Positions 37,206 to 47,082 of a stretch of DNA of 64,000 bases are shown here, one piece after another. The DNA is from Ginsengibacter sp963792025 (GTDB taxonomy: Bacteria; Bacteroidota; Bacteroidia; Chitinophagales; Chitinophagaceae): NCBI GenBank assembly GCA_963792025.1, contig CAWBUS010000003.1, forward strand, positions 124,001 through 188,000. Direction: 5' to 3'. Under the pieces are notes generated by a model. It saw nothing but the letters and a program-made list of their open reading frames with translations, was not told the DNA's origin and did not search any database. Position numbers and translations under genes: made by a program. Within the stretch, counting starts at the first letter, position 1; each line of letters opens with the position of its first letter.

Positions 37206-39629
37206 TTATTCCGTTCTTAAACTCTTCACAGGATTGGCAATTGCCGCTTTCACCGACTGAAAGCCAACAGCAACGAATGCAATTCCTACAATTACGGCAA
37301 ATGGCACTACAAAATATGTCCAGTGCAGGTTAACACGGAACGCATATCCTTGGAGCCAGTCCGATGTCATTAACCATGCCAATGGAGCCGCAATTAAAAA
37401 AGCGATAATCAATAAATAAATGAACTCACGGTATAACAGATTCAGGATGGTTCCAACAGATGCACCCAATACTTTTCGGATACCGATTTCTTTTGTGCGC
37501 TGAAGCGTTGTGAAAGATGCAAGGCCAAACAATCCCAGGCAGGCAATTAAGATCGCAAGGCACGTAAATAACGTGAACACCTGTCCGAAGCGCTGATCAG
37601 CTTTATATTGATCGTTGAAATGATCATCGAGAAAGAAATATTCAAATGTATTGCCGGGAAAGGATTTATTCCATTCTGCTCTTGCGACTTCAATCACCGT
37701 CTTCGCTTTAGTGGCATCTATTTTAATAGAAACAGGGCCGTTAATATCAGGGATCAATCTAAAAATGAGTGCATCATAATTTTCGTGTAAGGATTGCTGG
37801 TGGAAATTTTCTGTTACACCAATAATGGTATATCTTCTTCCCCAGAAATCAATTCGTTGATTCAACGCTTCATCCGGTTTATTAAATCCTAATAATTCTA
37901 CCGCCTTCCTTGTAAACATTATGGCGCTGTCATCAGAACCAAAATCTTTTGAAAAAAATCGTCCGGCAATTAATTTCAGGCTGTATGTTTTCATGTAATC
38001 ATAGTCTACGCCAACAACACGATATTGCTTTTGCTTTGACTCGTCTTGCCCCACAAGCTTTATTCCTCCTGCATTCCAGCCAACAGCTTCACCCGGCACG
38101 TTTGTGGAAACCGCAATATTCTTCACAGCAGCTAGCCGGCTTAGTTCATTTTTAAATGCTGTTTTCCTTTTAAGAAAGGTGGAATCTGTTCCAACTGTTG
38201 GCGGTGATATTACCAGCGTTTGATCAATATTTACACCCAACGATTGCTTGCGCATAAATTGTATTTGTTTATAAACAGTAACCGTTCCAATCAACAAAAA
38301 CAAGGAGGCGGCAAACTGAAATACTACTAATGACTTACGAAGCAAAGCACTCTGCTTTGTGCCGCCCATTTTTCCTTTTAAAACTTCAACCGGTTTAAAG
38401 CCGGATAATATGAATGCCGGATACAATCCCGAAAAAAATACACCAACAATAAATAATGCAGCAAGGTCAAACCAAAAACTACTTGCTTTAAATAATGAAA
38501 CCGAGAGGTCCTCGCCGGATAATGTATTGAAACCCGGAATCGCGAGTAATACAATCAACAATGCTATTGCTAATGCGATTCCATTTATCAGTGCTGATTC
38601 AGAAAGAAACTGAATCACAAGTTGTCTTCGTTGCGAGCCAATTGCCTTACGCACGCCCACTTCTCTTGCACGGGTTATTGCTCTTGCTGTGGCAAGATTA
38701 ATGTAGTTAACCCAGGCAATAATCACGATGAAGAATGCAATGCCCAGCAACAGGTATACCGTCTTGCCTTCCGTTGTTTCACCGGGCTCCATCATGTAAT
38801 GCGATGAAAGGTGAATATCTTTTAATGGCTGAAGATTGTAAGTAACAGCGGAATTATATTTCTTCATATCTGCTCCAACAAACTTGTCAACAATAGGAGG
38901 AAATTTTTTTTCTACGGTTTTAGGATCGGCGTTTTTTCTTAAGAGTAAATAGGTTAAACATCCGTCCCACTCCCAGGCTGTTTCAGGACCGTTACCGGTG
39001 GAATCACTGTTCCATTTTACAAATGTCGCATATGAAAGAAGCACGTCTGGCTTTATCTGCGTATTCCCTGGTGCATCTTTATAAACTGCAGTAATAACAT
39101 AATTGCTGTTACGATTCAGTTCTAATTTTTTGCCGATAATATCCGTAGTTCCATAAATTTTTTTTGCAGTTGTTGCTGAAACCGCTGCTGTAAATGGCTC
39201 TTTTAATGCAGTATTTTTATCGCCTGCAATTAAAGGATAAGTAAATATGTTGAAGAACGAAGTACTGGCAAAAAACACCTTTTCTATTTTCAAAGGTTGA
39301 TTCTGAATATCGGTTGTAACCTTTCCATTTTGAACCAGTTTTACGTAATCTTCAACTTCGGGGATGGCGTCTTTAAATGCGTTGCCCACTCCAAAAGCGC
39401 CGGCGGCCCACTGTGTACTAAGTTTCCCATTGTCGTACCTGTCTTGTTCTACACGGTAGATCCGGTCTTTATTAACCTGGAAATTCTCCCAACTTAATTG
39501 GAAAGAAACGTATTGCAAAATGATGAGGCAAGTTGCAATGCCGATTGACAATCCAAGTATATTAATTGCAGAATAAACTTTGTGTCTTTTTACGTTTCGC
39601 AATGCGATTTTAAAATAATTTTTAAACAT
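37206..39629 (-). CDS. FtsX/MacB-like permease, sister of next upstream copy
   Basis: This 807-residue permease is the sister type of the copy at 39674-42151. Both have FQYVA- or LQYVS-type first segments, LQPLKDIHLSSHYMMEPGET or its equivalent, IAWVNYINLATAR and LxADISQTLIIxxP-like stretches. The spacer DNA before each gene is also nearly the same. The coupling helices are RAREVGVRKAIGSQRRQL and RTKEIGIRKVLGASVGTI. The region after the second coupling motif is NLLYREFIYLLIIAF rather than LLSKDF. The tail is FQSVKAAIANPVKSLRTE. This pair looks like one of the more recent duplications in the array. Confidence 0.9.
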   Translation of the reverse strand: MFKNYFKIALRNVKRHKVYSAINILGLSIGIATCLIILQYVSFQLSWENFQVNKDRIYRVEQDRYDNGKLSTQWAAGAFGVGNAFKDAIPEVEDYVKLVQNGKVTTDIQNQPLKIEKVFFASTSFFNIFTYPLIAGDKNTALKEPFTAAVSATTAKKIYGTTDIIGKKLELNRNSNYVITAVYKDAPGNTQIKPDVLLSYATFVKWNSDSTGNGPETAWEWDGCLTYLLLRKNADPKTVEKKFPPIVDKFVGADMKKYNSAVTYNLQPLKDIHLSSHYMMEPGETTEGKTVYLLLGIAFFIVIIAWVNYINLATARAITRAREVGVRKAIGSQRRQLVIQFLSESALINGIALAIALLIVLLAIPGFNTLSGEDLSVSLFKASSFWFDLAALFIVGVFFSGLYPAFILSGFKPVEVLKGKMGGTKQSALLRKSLVVFQFAASLFLLIGTVTVYKQIQFMRKQSLGVNIDQTLVISPPTVGTDSTFLKRKTAFKNELSRLAAVKNIAVSTNVPGEAVGWNAGGIKLVGQDESKQKQYRVVGVDYDYMKTYSLKLIAGRFFSKDFGSDDSAIMFTRKAVELLGFNKPDEALNQRIDFWGRRYTIIGVTENFHQQSLHENYDALIFRLIPDINGPVSIKIDATKAKTVIEVARAEWNKSFPGNTFEYFFLDDHFNDQYKADQRFGQVFTLFTCLAILIACLGLFGLASFTTLQRTKEIGIRKVLGASVGTILNLLYREFIYLLIIAFLIAAPLAWLMTSDWLQGYAFRVNLHWTYFVVPFAVIVGIAFVAVGFQSVKAAIANPVKSLRTE

Positions 39630-39673
39630 ATATTTTATTTTAACGTATAGTCGTTTACGTTACCCGGTTGTAT

Positions 39674-42151
39674 TTATTCAGTTCTTAAACTCTTCACAGG
39701 GTTGGCTAATGCTGCTTTTATTGATTGAAAGCTGATTGTCAACAATGCAATCAACGCAGCTGCAACACCGGCAATTAAAAATATCCCCCAGCTAATTGAA
39801 ACACGGTAGGCAAAATCGTGAAGCCAATTATTCATCACAAACCATGTAACAGGTACTGCAATAAAAAAAGCAATAAATACTAACCACATAAAATCTTTTG
39901 CCAGCAGGTAAATAATATTGCTCACCGGCGCGCCTAATACTTTTCGTATACCGATTTCTTTTGTACGTTGTAATACATTGAAAGCTGATAAACTAAATAA
40001 ACCAAAACATGCAATGATGATAGCAAGAAATGAAAATAATCCGAATACTTTCCCAAACTGGTCGTCGGCTTTATATTGTTCATTGTAACTATCGTCTAAA
40101 AAATAATAACTGAAAGGATTTTGCGGAAAAAAATTATTCCAGACTTTTTCAACGGATGCAACGGTTTGGTGTACATTACCGGTTTCAAATTTTACAGAAT
40201 AATAATTATTAATCTCAGGCTTGGGAACAAACACCACCGGTAACATGGATCTATTCAAACCTAATTGGTGATAGTTAGCCACAACACCTATAATTTTGAA
40301 TGTATCATCATAATTAGAAATAGCCTGGTTAATTGCTTTTCCAAAATCATCAATTCCCAGAAGCTTTACAGCTTCTTCACTCAGCACTACTGACTTTTCA
40401 TCTTCCGGATTGTTTGGTTCAAAATTACGGCCGGCCTTGAATTGCATTTTATAAGAAGAAAGAAAATCTGCATCAACATATAATGTATAAACCGTTACCG
40501 GATTTTTATCTTTAGAATGAATAATAATCGCGGGATTGGTCATGTAAATTTCCTTACCCATCACTCCTGATGATGCGGCAATATTTTTTACGCCATTGAT
40601 TCTTAATATTTCATTTTTAAAAGCCTGGTAGGATGTTGTATAAGCGCTGTCCTGCTTTTCACTGGGTCCGTTAATTATTAATGTTTGGCTGATATCGGCA
40701 CCCAATTTTTGATTACGCATAAAATTTACCTGCTGGTAAATAATAGTCGTTCCTGCAATCAAAATAATAGAGGTCGCAAACTGACTAATAATCAATCCCT
40801 TTCTGACAAACATTCCGCTGTTTGAATTTTTAAATAATCCTTTCAATACAGCGATTGGATGAAAACCTGATAAAACAAACGCAGGATACATACCAGACGC
40901 CAACGTTCCTGCAATAAACAAACCAACAAAGCCCAACAAGTAAGGTGTTGTTAAGTAAAATCCTTTTTCAGAGGTGCTGCCAATAAGACGATTGAACGAC
41001 GGTGTACAAATAAATGCAACAGATACAGCAATAATAACGGCGGCAAAATTTAATACAAAACTTTCCGTTAAAAACTGCAGCATCAAATTTTTTCTTAAAG
41101 CTCCCAACACTTTTCTTATACCGACTTCTTTGGCTCTTTCGAGAGAACGTGCTGTTGCAAGATTGGTATAATTGATCCATGCAATGATGATGATAAGGAA
41201 TGCAATTAAAAAAAGAAACGAAACAGATTTGCCATCGCCATTTACACCTGCTTCTTCGTTATAATGCGAATAGAGATGAATATCTTTTAAAGGAATTGAA
41301 TAAAGATCTTCCCGATTGTTATGTGCACGGCTGTAATCATTATTTAAATATTTATCACAAAAAGCGACCAGCTTTGCATCTAATTTTTTTTGATCAAAGC
41401 CCGGATATAATTGGAGGTAAACATAATAATCATACCAGCCCAGGGTTGTTTCAGCGTCTACGCCTTTTGGCCCGAGCCGTTTGATCATGTTTACAAAAGT
41501 TGAATAAGAAACGAGGTAATCAAATGAAAGATGTGAGTTGGTGGGATAATCTTCGAATACGCCGGTCACGAGGTAACTATATTTATAACCGCCTTCCAAA
41601 ACAGTTATTTGTTTGCCAACCGCTTCATGGCTTCCAAAATATTTTTTTGCCAGCGTTTCAGACAAAATAATTTTGCCAGGCGCATTTAATAAAGTATTCC
41701 TATCTCCTTCAATAATATGTAAGGTAAACATATTGAGAAAAGACTGCTCAGTATAGTAACCTTTATTTTCAATCGCTTTAATATTTTTCGCTTCATTGGC
41801 AAATACCACACTGTTTTGTACAGGATCGTTTCCCTGCCACGAAATTCTTGTATCAATTAAACGGCAATAATTTTCAACTTCCGGTAAACCTTTTTTCAAC
41901 AAGGGTGCAACTCCCGCGAACACAGTTGCAGATTGCATTGTAAGCTTTCCCTGGTCATGCAAATCGAGACGAAGGCGAACAATATCATTTACATTTTTAT
42001 TAAACCTGTCGTAACTTTTTTCATAAGCTACATATTGAAAAATAAGCAGGCAACAGGCTATACCAATTGCCAGCCCAACAATATTAAAAGTAGTGTAGCC
42101 CTTTCTTTTTAAAATGTTTCTGAATGCAACCTGTAAATGATTTTTAAACAT
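39674..42151 (-). CDS. FtsX/MacB-like permease
   Basis: This 825-residue permease starts MFKNHLQVAFRNILKRKGYT. The coupling helices are RAKEVGIRKVLGALRKNL and RTKEIGIRKVLGAPVSNI; the second has P where all others have S, T or N after GA. The tail is FQSIKAALANPVKSLRTE. The segment before the second membrane helix is HLYSHYNEEAGVNGDGKS, and IIAWINYTNLATARS follows, as in the sister at 37206. A YYLLAKDFMW-like helix replaces LLSKDF. The spacer towards the downstream gene carries the duplicated CGTTTACGTTACCCGG block. Confidence 0.9.
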   Translation of the reverse strand: MFKNHLQVAFRNILKRKGYTTFNIVGLAIGIACCLLIFQYVAYEKSYDRFNKNVNDIVRLRLDLHDQGKLTMQSATVFAGVAPLLKKGLPEVENYCRLIDTRISWQGNDPVQNSVVFANEAKNIKAIENKGYYTEQSFLNMFTLHIIEGDRNTLLNAPGKIILSETLAKKYFGSHEAVGKQITVLEGGYKYSYLVTGVFEDYPTNSHLSFDYLVSYSTFVNMIKRLGPKGVDAETTLGWYDYYVYLQLYPGFDQKKLDAKLVAFCDKYLNNDYSRAHNNREDLYSIPLKDIHLYSHYNEEAGVNGDGKSVSFLFLIAFLIIIIAWINYTNLATARSLERAKEVGIRKVLGALRKNLMLQFLTESFVLNFAAVIIAVSVAFICTPSFNRLIGSTSEKGFYLTTPYLLGFVGLFIAGTLASGMYPAFVLSGFHPIAVLKGLFKNSNSGMFVRKGLIISQFATSIILIAGTTIIYQQVNFMRNQKLGADISQTLIINGPSEKQDSAYTTSYQAFKNEILRINGVKNIAASSGVMGKEIYMTNPAIIIHSKDKNPVTVYTLYVDADFLSSYKMQFKAGRNFEPNNPEDEKSVVLSEEAVKLLGIDDFGKAINQAISNYDDTFKIIGVVANYHQLGLNRSMLPVVFVPKPEINNYYSVKFETGNVHQTVASVEKVWNNFFPQNPFSYYFLDDSYNEQYKADDQFGKVFGLFSFLAIIIACFGLFSLSAFNVLQRTKEIGIRKVLGAPVSNIIYLLAKDFMWLVFIAFFIAVPVTWFVMNNWLHDFAYRVSISWGIFLIAGVAAALIALLTISFQSIKAALANPVKSLRTE

Positions 42152-42197
42152 GTTCTTTTTTTTGCGTCAAAGAAAAACAAGAATATTTAGCTTGTCA

Positions 42198-44585
42198 TTA
42201 TTCCGTCCTCAAACTCTTCACAGGATTTGATATTGCTGCTTTTATTGCCTGGAAGCTTACTGTTAATATTGTTACCACAAAGGCTCCGGCCCCTGAAATC
42301 ACAAATACCCACCACGAGATATCCGTTCTGTAATCATATTGAATGATCCATTGATGTAAATAATACCAGGCTAACGGTATAGCAATAAAGCATGAAATAA
42401 TAACCAGCAACGCAAACTCACGGGATAACATTTTCCATAAATTAAATACTGATGCGCCCAACACTTTTCGTACACCAATTTCCTTTTTACGTTGTTCGGC
42501 AACAAACGACGCCAGTCCGAATAAGCCAAGACATGAAATGAAAACAGCAAGGATGGTAAAGAAAGTAGCAAGGTCGCCTATGCGCTGTTCATCTGAAAAT
42601 TTCTTTGCATAATCTTCATCGTTGAAAGTATAATCGAATGGTGCGCCGGGATTGTATTTTTTAAACACAGCTTGTATTTTACTTAAGGCACCGCGAACAG
42701 GAGTACCCGGCTTTATACTCACCGTTATGATATTGGCCCAATCAGGGTTATAGAAAAAAACAGTAGGCTTCACAGGCTCATACGGCGATTCCATAATCAT
42801 ATCTTTTATCACGCCAATAACCTTATAGTTTTTATCATTGAACTGAATGGTTTGACCAACAATATCCTGTTTCATACCTACCTGCTTCACCCCGGATTCG
42901 TTCAATATCATTGCAAGGCTATCGGTGGCAAAATCTTTAGAGAAATCGCGTCCGTCTTTTATTTTCCATCCAATAGTTTTACCGAAATCCCTTGTCACAG
43001 CAATGGTTCCAAAAACGGGAAGCGTGTTAGGATCTTTCCCCTGCCAGTTAAAACCAATCTGGTTCGACCATACACCTGTTGTAGGGCTCGAAGATTCAGC
43101 CATATCGTCTACTACTCCCGTACTCAGTAAATCATTTCTTATGGCATCGTAGTGTCCATACAAATCGGGTGTTGACATGTTAATGGTCATCAATCCTTCA
43201 CTCTTATAATTAACCGGCCGGTTTTTAGCATATTGAATTTGTTTAAAAACAATGATAGTTCCTATAATCAGCGCAATGGAAAAAGTAAATTGAATTACTA
43301 CTAATATTTTGCGGGGCAAAGAGGCAAATCTTCCGGCACGAAATGTTCCTTTCAATACTTTGATGGGTTCAAATTTGGAAAGGTAAAATGCCGGGTAGCT
43401 GCCCGAAACTATGCCTGTAATAAAAGTAAAAACCAATATTAAGGACCAAAAGATGCCATTACTCCAGGGCAGGCTGATATTTTTATCCGCCAGTTTATTG
43501 AACAATGGCATCAGCAGAATTACCAGTAATATAGAAAGTACCAGCGAAACGAATGCTACCAAAACAGATTCGCTCAGGAATTGGCTGATCAATTGCTTTC
43601 GCTCAGAGCCTACCGTTTTGCGAATGCCGACTTCCTTAGCTCTTTTTTCGCTTCTCGCAGTAGAGAGATTCATGAAGTTGATGCAGGCAAGCAGTAAAAC
43701 GAAAACACCAATAATCGAAAACAGCCAGATAAATTGAATACGGCCTCCTGTTGCTTTACCATTTTTAAATTCGCTGTAAAGCCTCCACTTATCCATCGGC
43801 TGCAATACCAGTTCTTCCTTGCCATCTGTAGCTGCATTTTTATGCACCATAGACGCCATCTTAATCTTGCCTGATAACTTGTCAATATTTTCGTTATTAC
43901 TTACTTCTGCAAAGGCTTGCCATGAATGATTGTTCCATTGCGTGGCTGCGTTTTTAAGCCAATCTTCTGTTGTGATATATTTTTTCCACGGCAGAAATAA
44001 TTTTGAATTGTATAAAGTGGTATTGCGTGGAAAATCTTTAAAAACACCGGCCACCTTAAAGTCCATCTTATTATCAAACTTTACGGTTTTATTAATAGGA
44101 TCGGTATTACCAAACAATGCTTTTGCAATAGACGCACTTAACAGGACAGATGAAGGGTCGCTGAGTGCATTGATGTTGCCCGCTTTCATTTTAAGAGAAA
44201 ACATTGAAGGAAAATTTGCCTCTACCCACATGCCCTGGCCCGTAATTTTCGTTTCTCCAACAACGAGCACATGGCCAAAATTCCAGGACGCCATAGATAC
44301 ATTTTTAAAATCACTCGCATACTTTGTCCTCAGTTCCTCACCGAGTGGCATAGCCACAGCCTGCCCGGTTTCCGCTTTATTTTTATCATCAAAAAATGTT
44401 GTCATTACCTGTACCAGGTGCTTATGATTGGTGTGATAATCATTAAACGTAACCTCATCCCAAATCCATAATGCTATCAATAAGGCAACTGCCATTCCTG
44501 TTGCAAGCCCAAGAATATTAATAACAGAATAAATTTTGTTTTTGATAAGATTGCGCCAGGCGATTTTCAAATAATTCTTTAACAT
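42198..44585 (-). CDS. FtsX/MacB-like permease, 20227-type subgroup
   Basis: This 795-residue permease begins MLKNYLKIAWRNLIKNKIYS. The first membrane segment ALLIALWIWDEVTFNDYH has the same IWIW-type wording as the copy at 20227. The two also share SLPRKILVVIQF, the NRPVNYKSEGL segment and IMESPYEPV. The coupling helices are RAKEVGIRKTVGSERKQL and RKKEIGVRKVLGASVFNL. The tail is FQAIKAAISNPVKSLRTE, with ISN for IAN. Sisters sitting in different operons show that subgroups were already present before the two operons separated, or that copies moved between them. Confidence 0.9.
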   Translation of the reverse strand: MLKNYLKIAWRNLIKNKIYSVINILGLATGMAVALLIALWIWDEVTFNDYHTNHKHLVQVMTTFFDDKNKAETGQAVAMPLGEELRTKYASDFKNVSMASWNFGHVLVVGETKITGQGMWVEANFPSMFSLKMKAGNINALSDPSSVLLSASIAKALFGNTDPINKTVKFDNKMDFKVAGVFKDFPRNTTLYNSKLFLPWKKYITTEDWLKNAATQWNNHSWQAFAEVSNNENIDKLSGKIKMASMVHKNAATDGKEELVLQPMDKWRLYSEFKNGKATGGRIQFIWLFSIIGVFVLLLACINFMNLSTARSEKRAKEVGIRKTVGSERKQLISQFLSESVLVAFVSLVLSILLVILLMPLFNKLADKNISLPWSNGIFWSLILVFTFITGIVSGSYPAFYLSKFEPIKVLKGTFRAGRFASLPRKILVVIQFTFSIALIIGTIIVFKQIQYAKNRPVNYKSEGLMTINMSTPDLYGHYDAIRNDLLSTGVVDDMAESSSPTTGVWSNQIGFNWQGKDPNTLPVFGTIAVTRDFGKTIGWKIKDGRDFSKDFATDSLAMILNESGVKQVGMKQDIVGQTIQFNDKNYKVIGVIKDMIMESPYEPVKPTVFFYNPDWANIITVSIKPGTPVRGALSKIQAVFKKYNPGAPFDYTFNDEDYAKKFSDEQRIGDLATFFTILAVFISCLGLFGLASFVAEQRKKEIGVRKVLGASVFNLWKMLSREFALLVIISCFIAIPLAWYYLHQWIIQYDYRTDISWWVFVISGAGAFVVTILTVSFQAIKAAISNPVKSLRTE

Positions 44586-44634
44586 AAATTCGGGTATTTG
44601 TTTCGTTTAATGATTATCGTTAGTAATTAATTAT

Positions 44635-47040
44635 TTACTCCGTTCTCAAACTCTTCGCAGGATTTGATACCGCTGCTTTAATTGATTGAAAGCTGATAGT
44701 AATTAACGCAATAAACACAGCCGTAAACGCTGCTGCTAAAAATATCCACCAGCTTATACCAATCCTGTATTCATAATGCTGCAGCCAGTTATGCATGATC
44801 CACCACGCAACGGGAAATGCGATAAGACATGCAATAGCCACCAACTGTAAAAAATCTTTTGACAACAACGCGGTAATTCCCGAAACACTTGCTCCCAGAA
44901 CTTTTCGGATACCAATTTCTTTTATTCTTCTTTCAGCTGTATAAGTTGCAAGGCCGAATAAACCCAGGCATGAAATGATTATTGCAAGTACCGCAAAGAC
45001 TGATGAAACTGTGCTGATAAGCGTTTCATCTTGATACATGGCATTAAACTGATCATCAACAAATTTGTATTCTAACGGATAAGCCGGATCATCTTTCTTC
45101 ATCACTCCGGCGATCTTCGCTACTGCCTTCTCAACATCACTTTTCGGTTTTAACCTGGCGTAAATAAAATTTTGGTCTTCAGGTGGCTTGCAAAAAATTA
45201 TCACCGGACCGGCTTTACCATATATGTTTCCATAAACATAATCCTTAACCACGCCAATTACAGTCATGTTCGTAAAGACACCATCAGGGTTACCACGTTC
45301 AGATTGAATAATCTTTCCAACAGCACTTTCGTTACCCATGAGTTTTTCCATAGATTCATTAATAATTACATCCTGGTTTTCCGATGATGCATCATTTCCA
45401 AAATCTCTTCCCTCAATAATTTTCATTCCTGAAGTCGCAAGATATCCGGGGCTTACATTTCTGTGTGCGATGGATACGGTATTATCCGGTGACTTTCCCT
45501 GCCACTTAAAACCGTTGTCCGTATCACCGCCATATAATGTCGAATGGTCGGCCAGCGCTGCGCTTTGCACAGCACCAGTGCTTAATAAGTCATTCTTTAT
45601 TAATGGAAACATTTTTGAAATATCATTTTGCGGATTTATTTCAATCAGGTTGTTTTTATTGAAACCGAGGTTCCTGTTTTTGACATGCTGAATCTGCATA
45701 TAAACAACAATTGTGCTGATAATAAAAACAACTGACACGGCGAACTGTGTTATCACCAAACCTTTCCTGATAAGTGCAGCGCTGCCCGTTTTCATTTTTA
45801 CTCCTTTTAAAACAGCAACCGGGTTGAATGACGATAAATAAAGAGATGGATAACTTCCTGCAATCATTCCGCAAACAAATAAGATTCCGATAAGAAAAAT
45901 AATATGAGCAAGGCTCGCCAAATTCAATACAAGCTCTTTTTGCATCAACGTATTAAAGGCAGGCAATGAAATACTCATGATAAAAATTGAGATGATTGTT
46001 GCAATTGCAGACATCATAAAAGCTTCACCCATAAATTGTGCGATCAACCTGTTTTTACCAGAGCCCAATACTTTGCGCACGCCCACTTCTTTTGCTCTTT
46101 TCTCACTACGTGCCGTAGCAAGATTCATGAAGTTGATACATGCGATTAATAAGATGATCCACGCAATAACCGAAAGCATACGAACCTGTTCTATGCGTCC
46201 GCCACCTGTAGGTTTACCATTAGCAAATTCACTATAGAGTCTCCAGTCTTTCATTGGAAATAAAAAAGTGTGGCTCTTTTCGGTTGAAGATTTTCGATGA
46301 ATAAAATCTTTTAACTGATTATTGATAGCGGCAAGATTCGCGTTTTTATCCACCTCAACATAAGTGACAGGGCCATAACTGCCCCAATCTGTTTCATCAC
46401 TTCCACCACCATTTGCCACGTCCTGAACATGAGTAATTTCATAAGGAGCCAGCCATTCAAATTGCAATGTTGAATTCTCCGGCATATCTTTTATAACGCC
46501 GCTAACTATATAATCATGTTTATTATCTACACGGATTGTTTTTCCGATAACATTTTTTTCATCGTCAAAAAATTTCTTTGCGGCACTTTCCGTAATAACC
46601 AATGAATACAATTGAGGGAAAGGTTTCTTTGCATCACCTTCTACAAAATGGAACGTGAACATGTTAAACAAAGATGGGTCTGTATAACGGCCTGCGACAT
46701 ATAAAGATTTATCACCAAGACTAAAAAGTAACCGCTCATCCTGGTCCGAAAATCTTGCTGTGTTGGCAATTCCGGGAATCTCTGCTTTCATTGCAGCGCC
46801 CATTGGCCGCGGAGTGGAGCCCATTGTCCGTTCATTGCCATCAATCTTCATATTTACTTCCAGTTGATAAAGCCTGTCCTTATTTACATTGGCATTATCA
46901 AAAGTCAATTCATCTTCGGACCATAAAAAAATTAATCCTGCGCAGGCAATGCCAATTGCAAGACCAAAAATATTCAGGAAGCTATAGCCTTTGTTTTTCC
47001 AAAGGCTGCGGAATATTGTTTTGAAATAATTTTGAAACAT
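44635..47040 (-). CDS. FtsX/MacB-like permease, 54571-type subgroup
   Basis: This 801-residue permease starts MFQNYFKTIFRSLWKNKGYS, the only copy with FQN at positions 2-4. It is the intact counterpart of the pseudogene at 32151-34584 and also resembles 54571-56931. All three share GLIFLWSEDELTFD-like first segments, KFFDDEKNVIGKTI-like MacB motifs and QHVKNRNLGFNKN. The coupling helices are RAKEVGVRKVLGSGKNRL and RIKEIGIRKVLGASVSGI, and the tail is FQSIKAAVSNPAKSLRTE, with two substitutions (SN, PA) in an otherwise very conserved end. The first extracytoplasmic domain is intact and ends VEVDKNANL. Confidence 0.9.
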   Translation of the reverse strand: MFQNYFKTIFRSLWKNKGYSFLNIFGLAIGIACAGLIFLWSEDELTFDNANVNKDRLYQLEVNMKIDGNERTMGSTPRPMGAAMKAEIPGIANTARFSDQDERLLFSLGDKSLYVAGRYTDPSLFNMFTFHFVEGDAKKPFPQLYSLVITESAAKKFFDDEKNVIGKTIRVDNKHDYIVSGVIKDMPENSTLQFEWLAPYEITHVQDVANGGGSDETDWGSYGPVTYVEVDKNANLAAINNQLKDFIHRKSSTEKSHTFLFPMKDWRLYSEFANGKPTGGGRIEQVRMLSVIAWIILLIACINFMNLATARSEKRAKEVGVRKVLGSGKNRLIAQFMGEAFMMSAIATIISIFIMSISLPAFNTLMQKELVLNLASLAHIIFLIGILFVCGMIAGSYPSLYLSSFNPVAVLKGVKMKTGSAALIRKGLVITQFAVSVVFIISTIVVYMQIQHVKNRNLGFNKNNLIEINPQNDISKMFPLIKNDLLSTGAVQSAALADHSTLYGGDTDNGFKWQGKSPDNTVSIAHRNVSPGYLATSGMKIIEGRDFGNDASSENQDVIINESMEKLMGNESAVGKIIQSERGNPDGVFTNMTVIGVVKDYVYGNIYGKAGPVIIFCKPPEDQNFIYARLKPKSDVEKAVAKIAGVMKKDDPAYPLEYKFVDDQFNAMYQDETLISTVSSVFAVLAIIISCLGLFGLATYTAERRIKEIGIRKVLGASVSGITALLSKDFLQLVAIACLIAFPVAWWIMHNWLQHYEYRIGISWWIFLAAAFTAVFIALITISFQSIKAAVSNPAKSLRTE

Positions 47041-47082
47041 AAGTTTGTTATTAGCGTTTATCCGTTTGCGTTACTAATGCCA

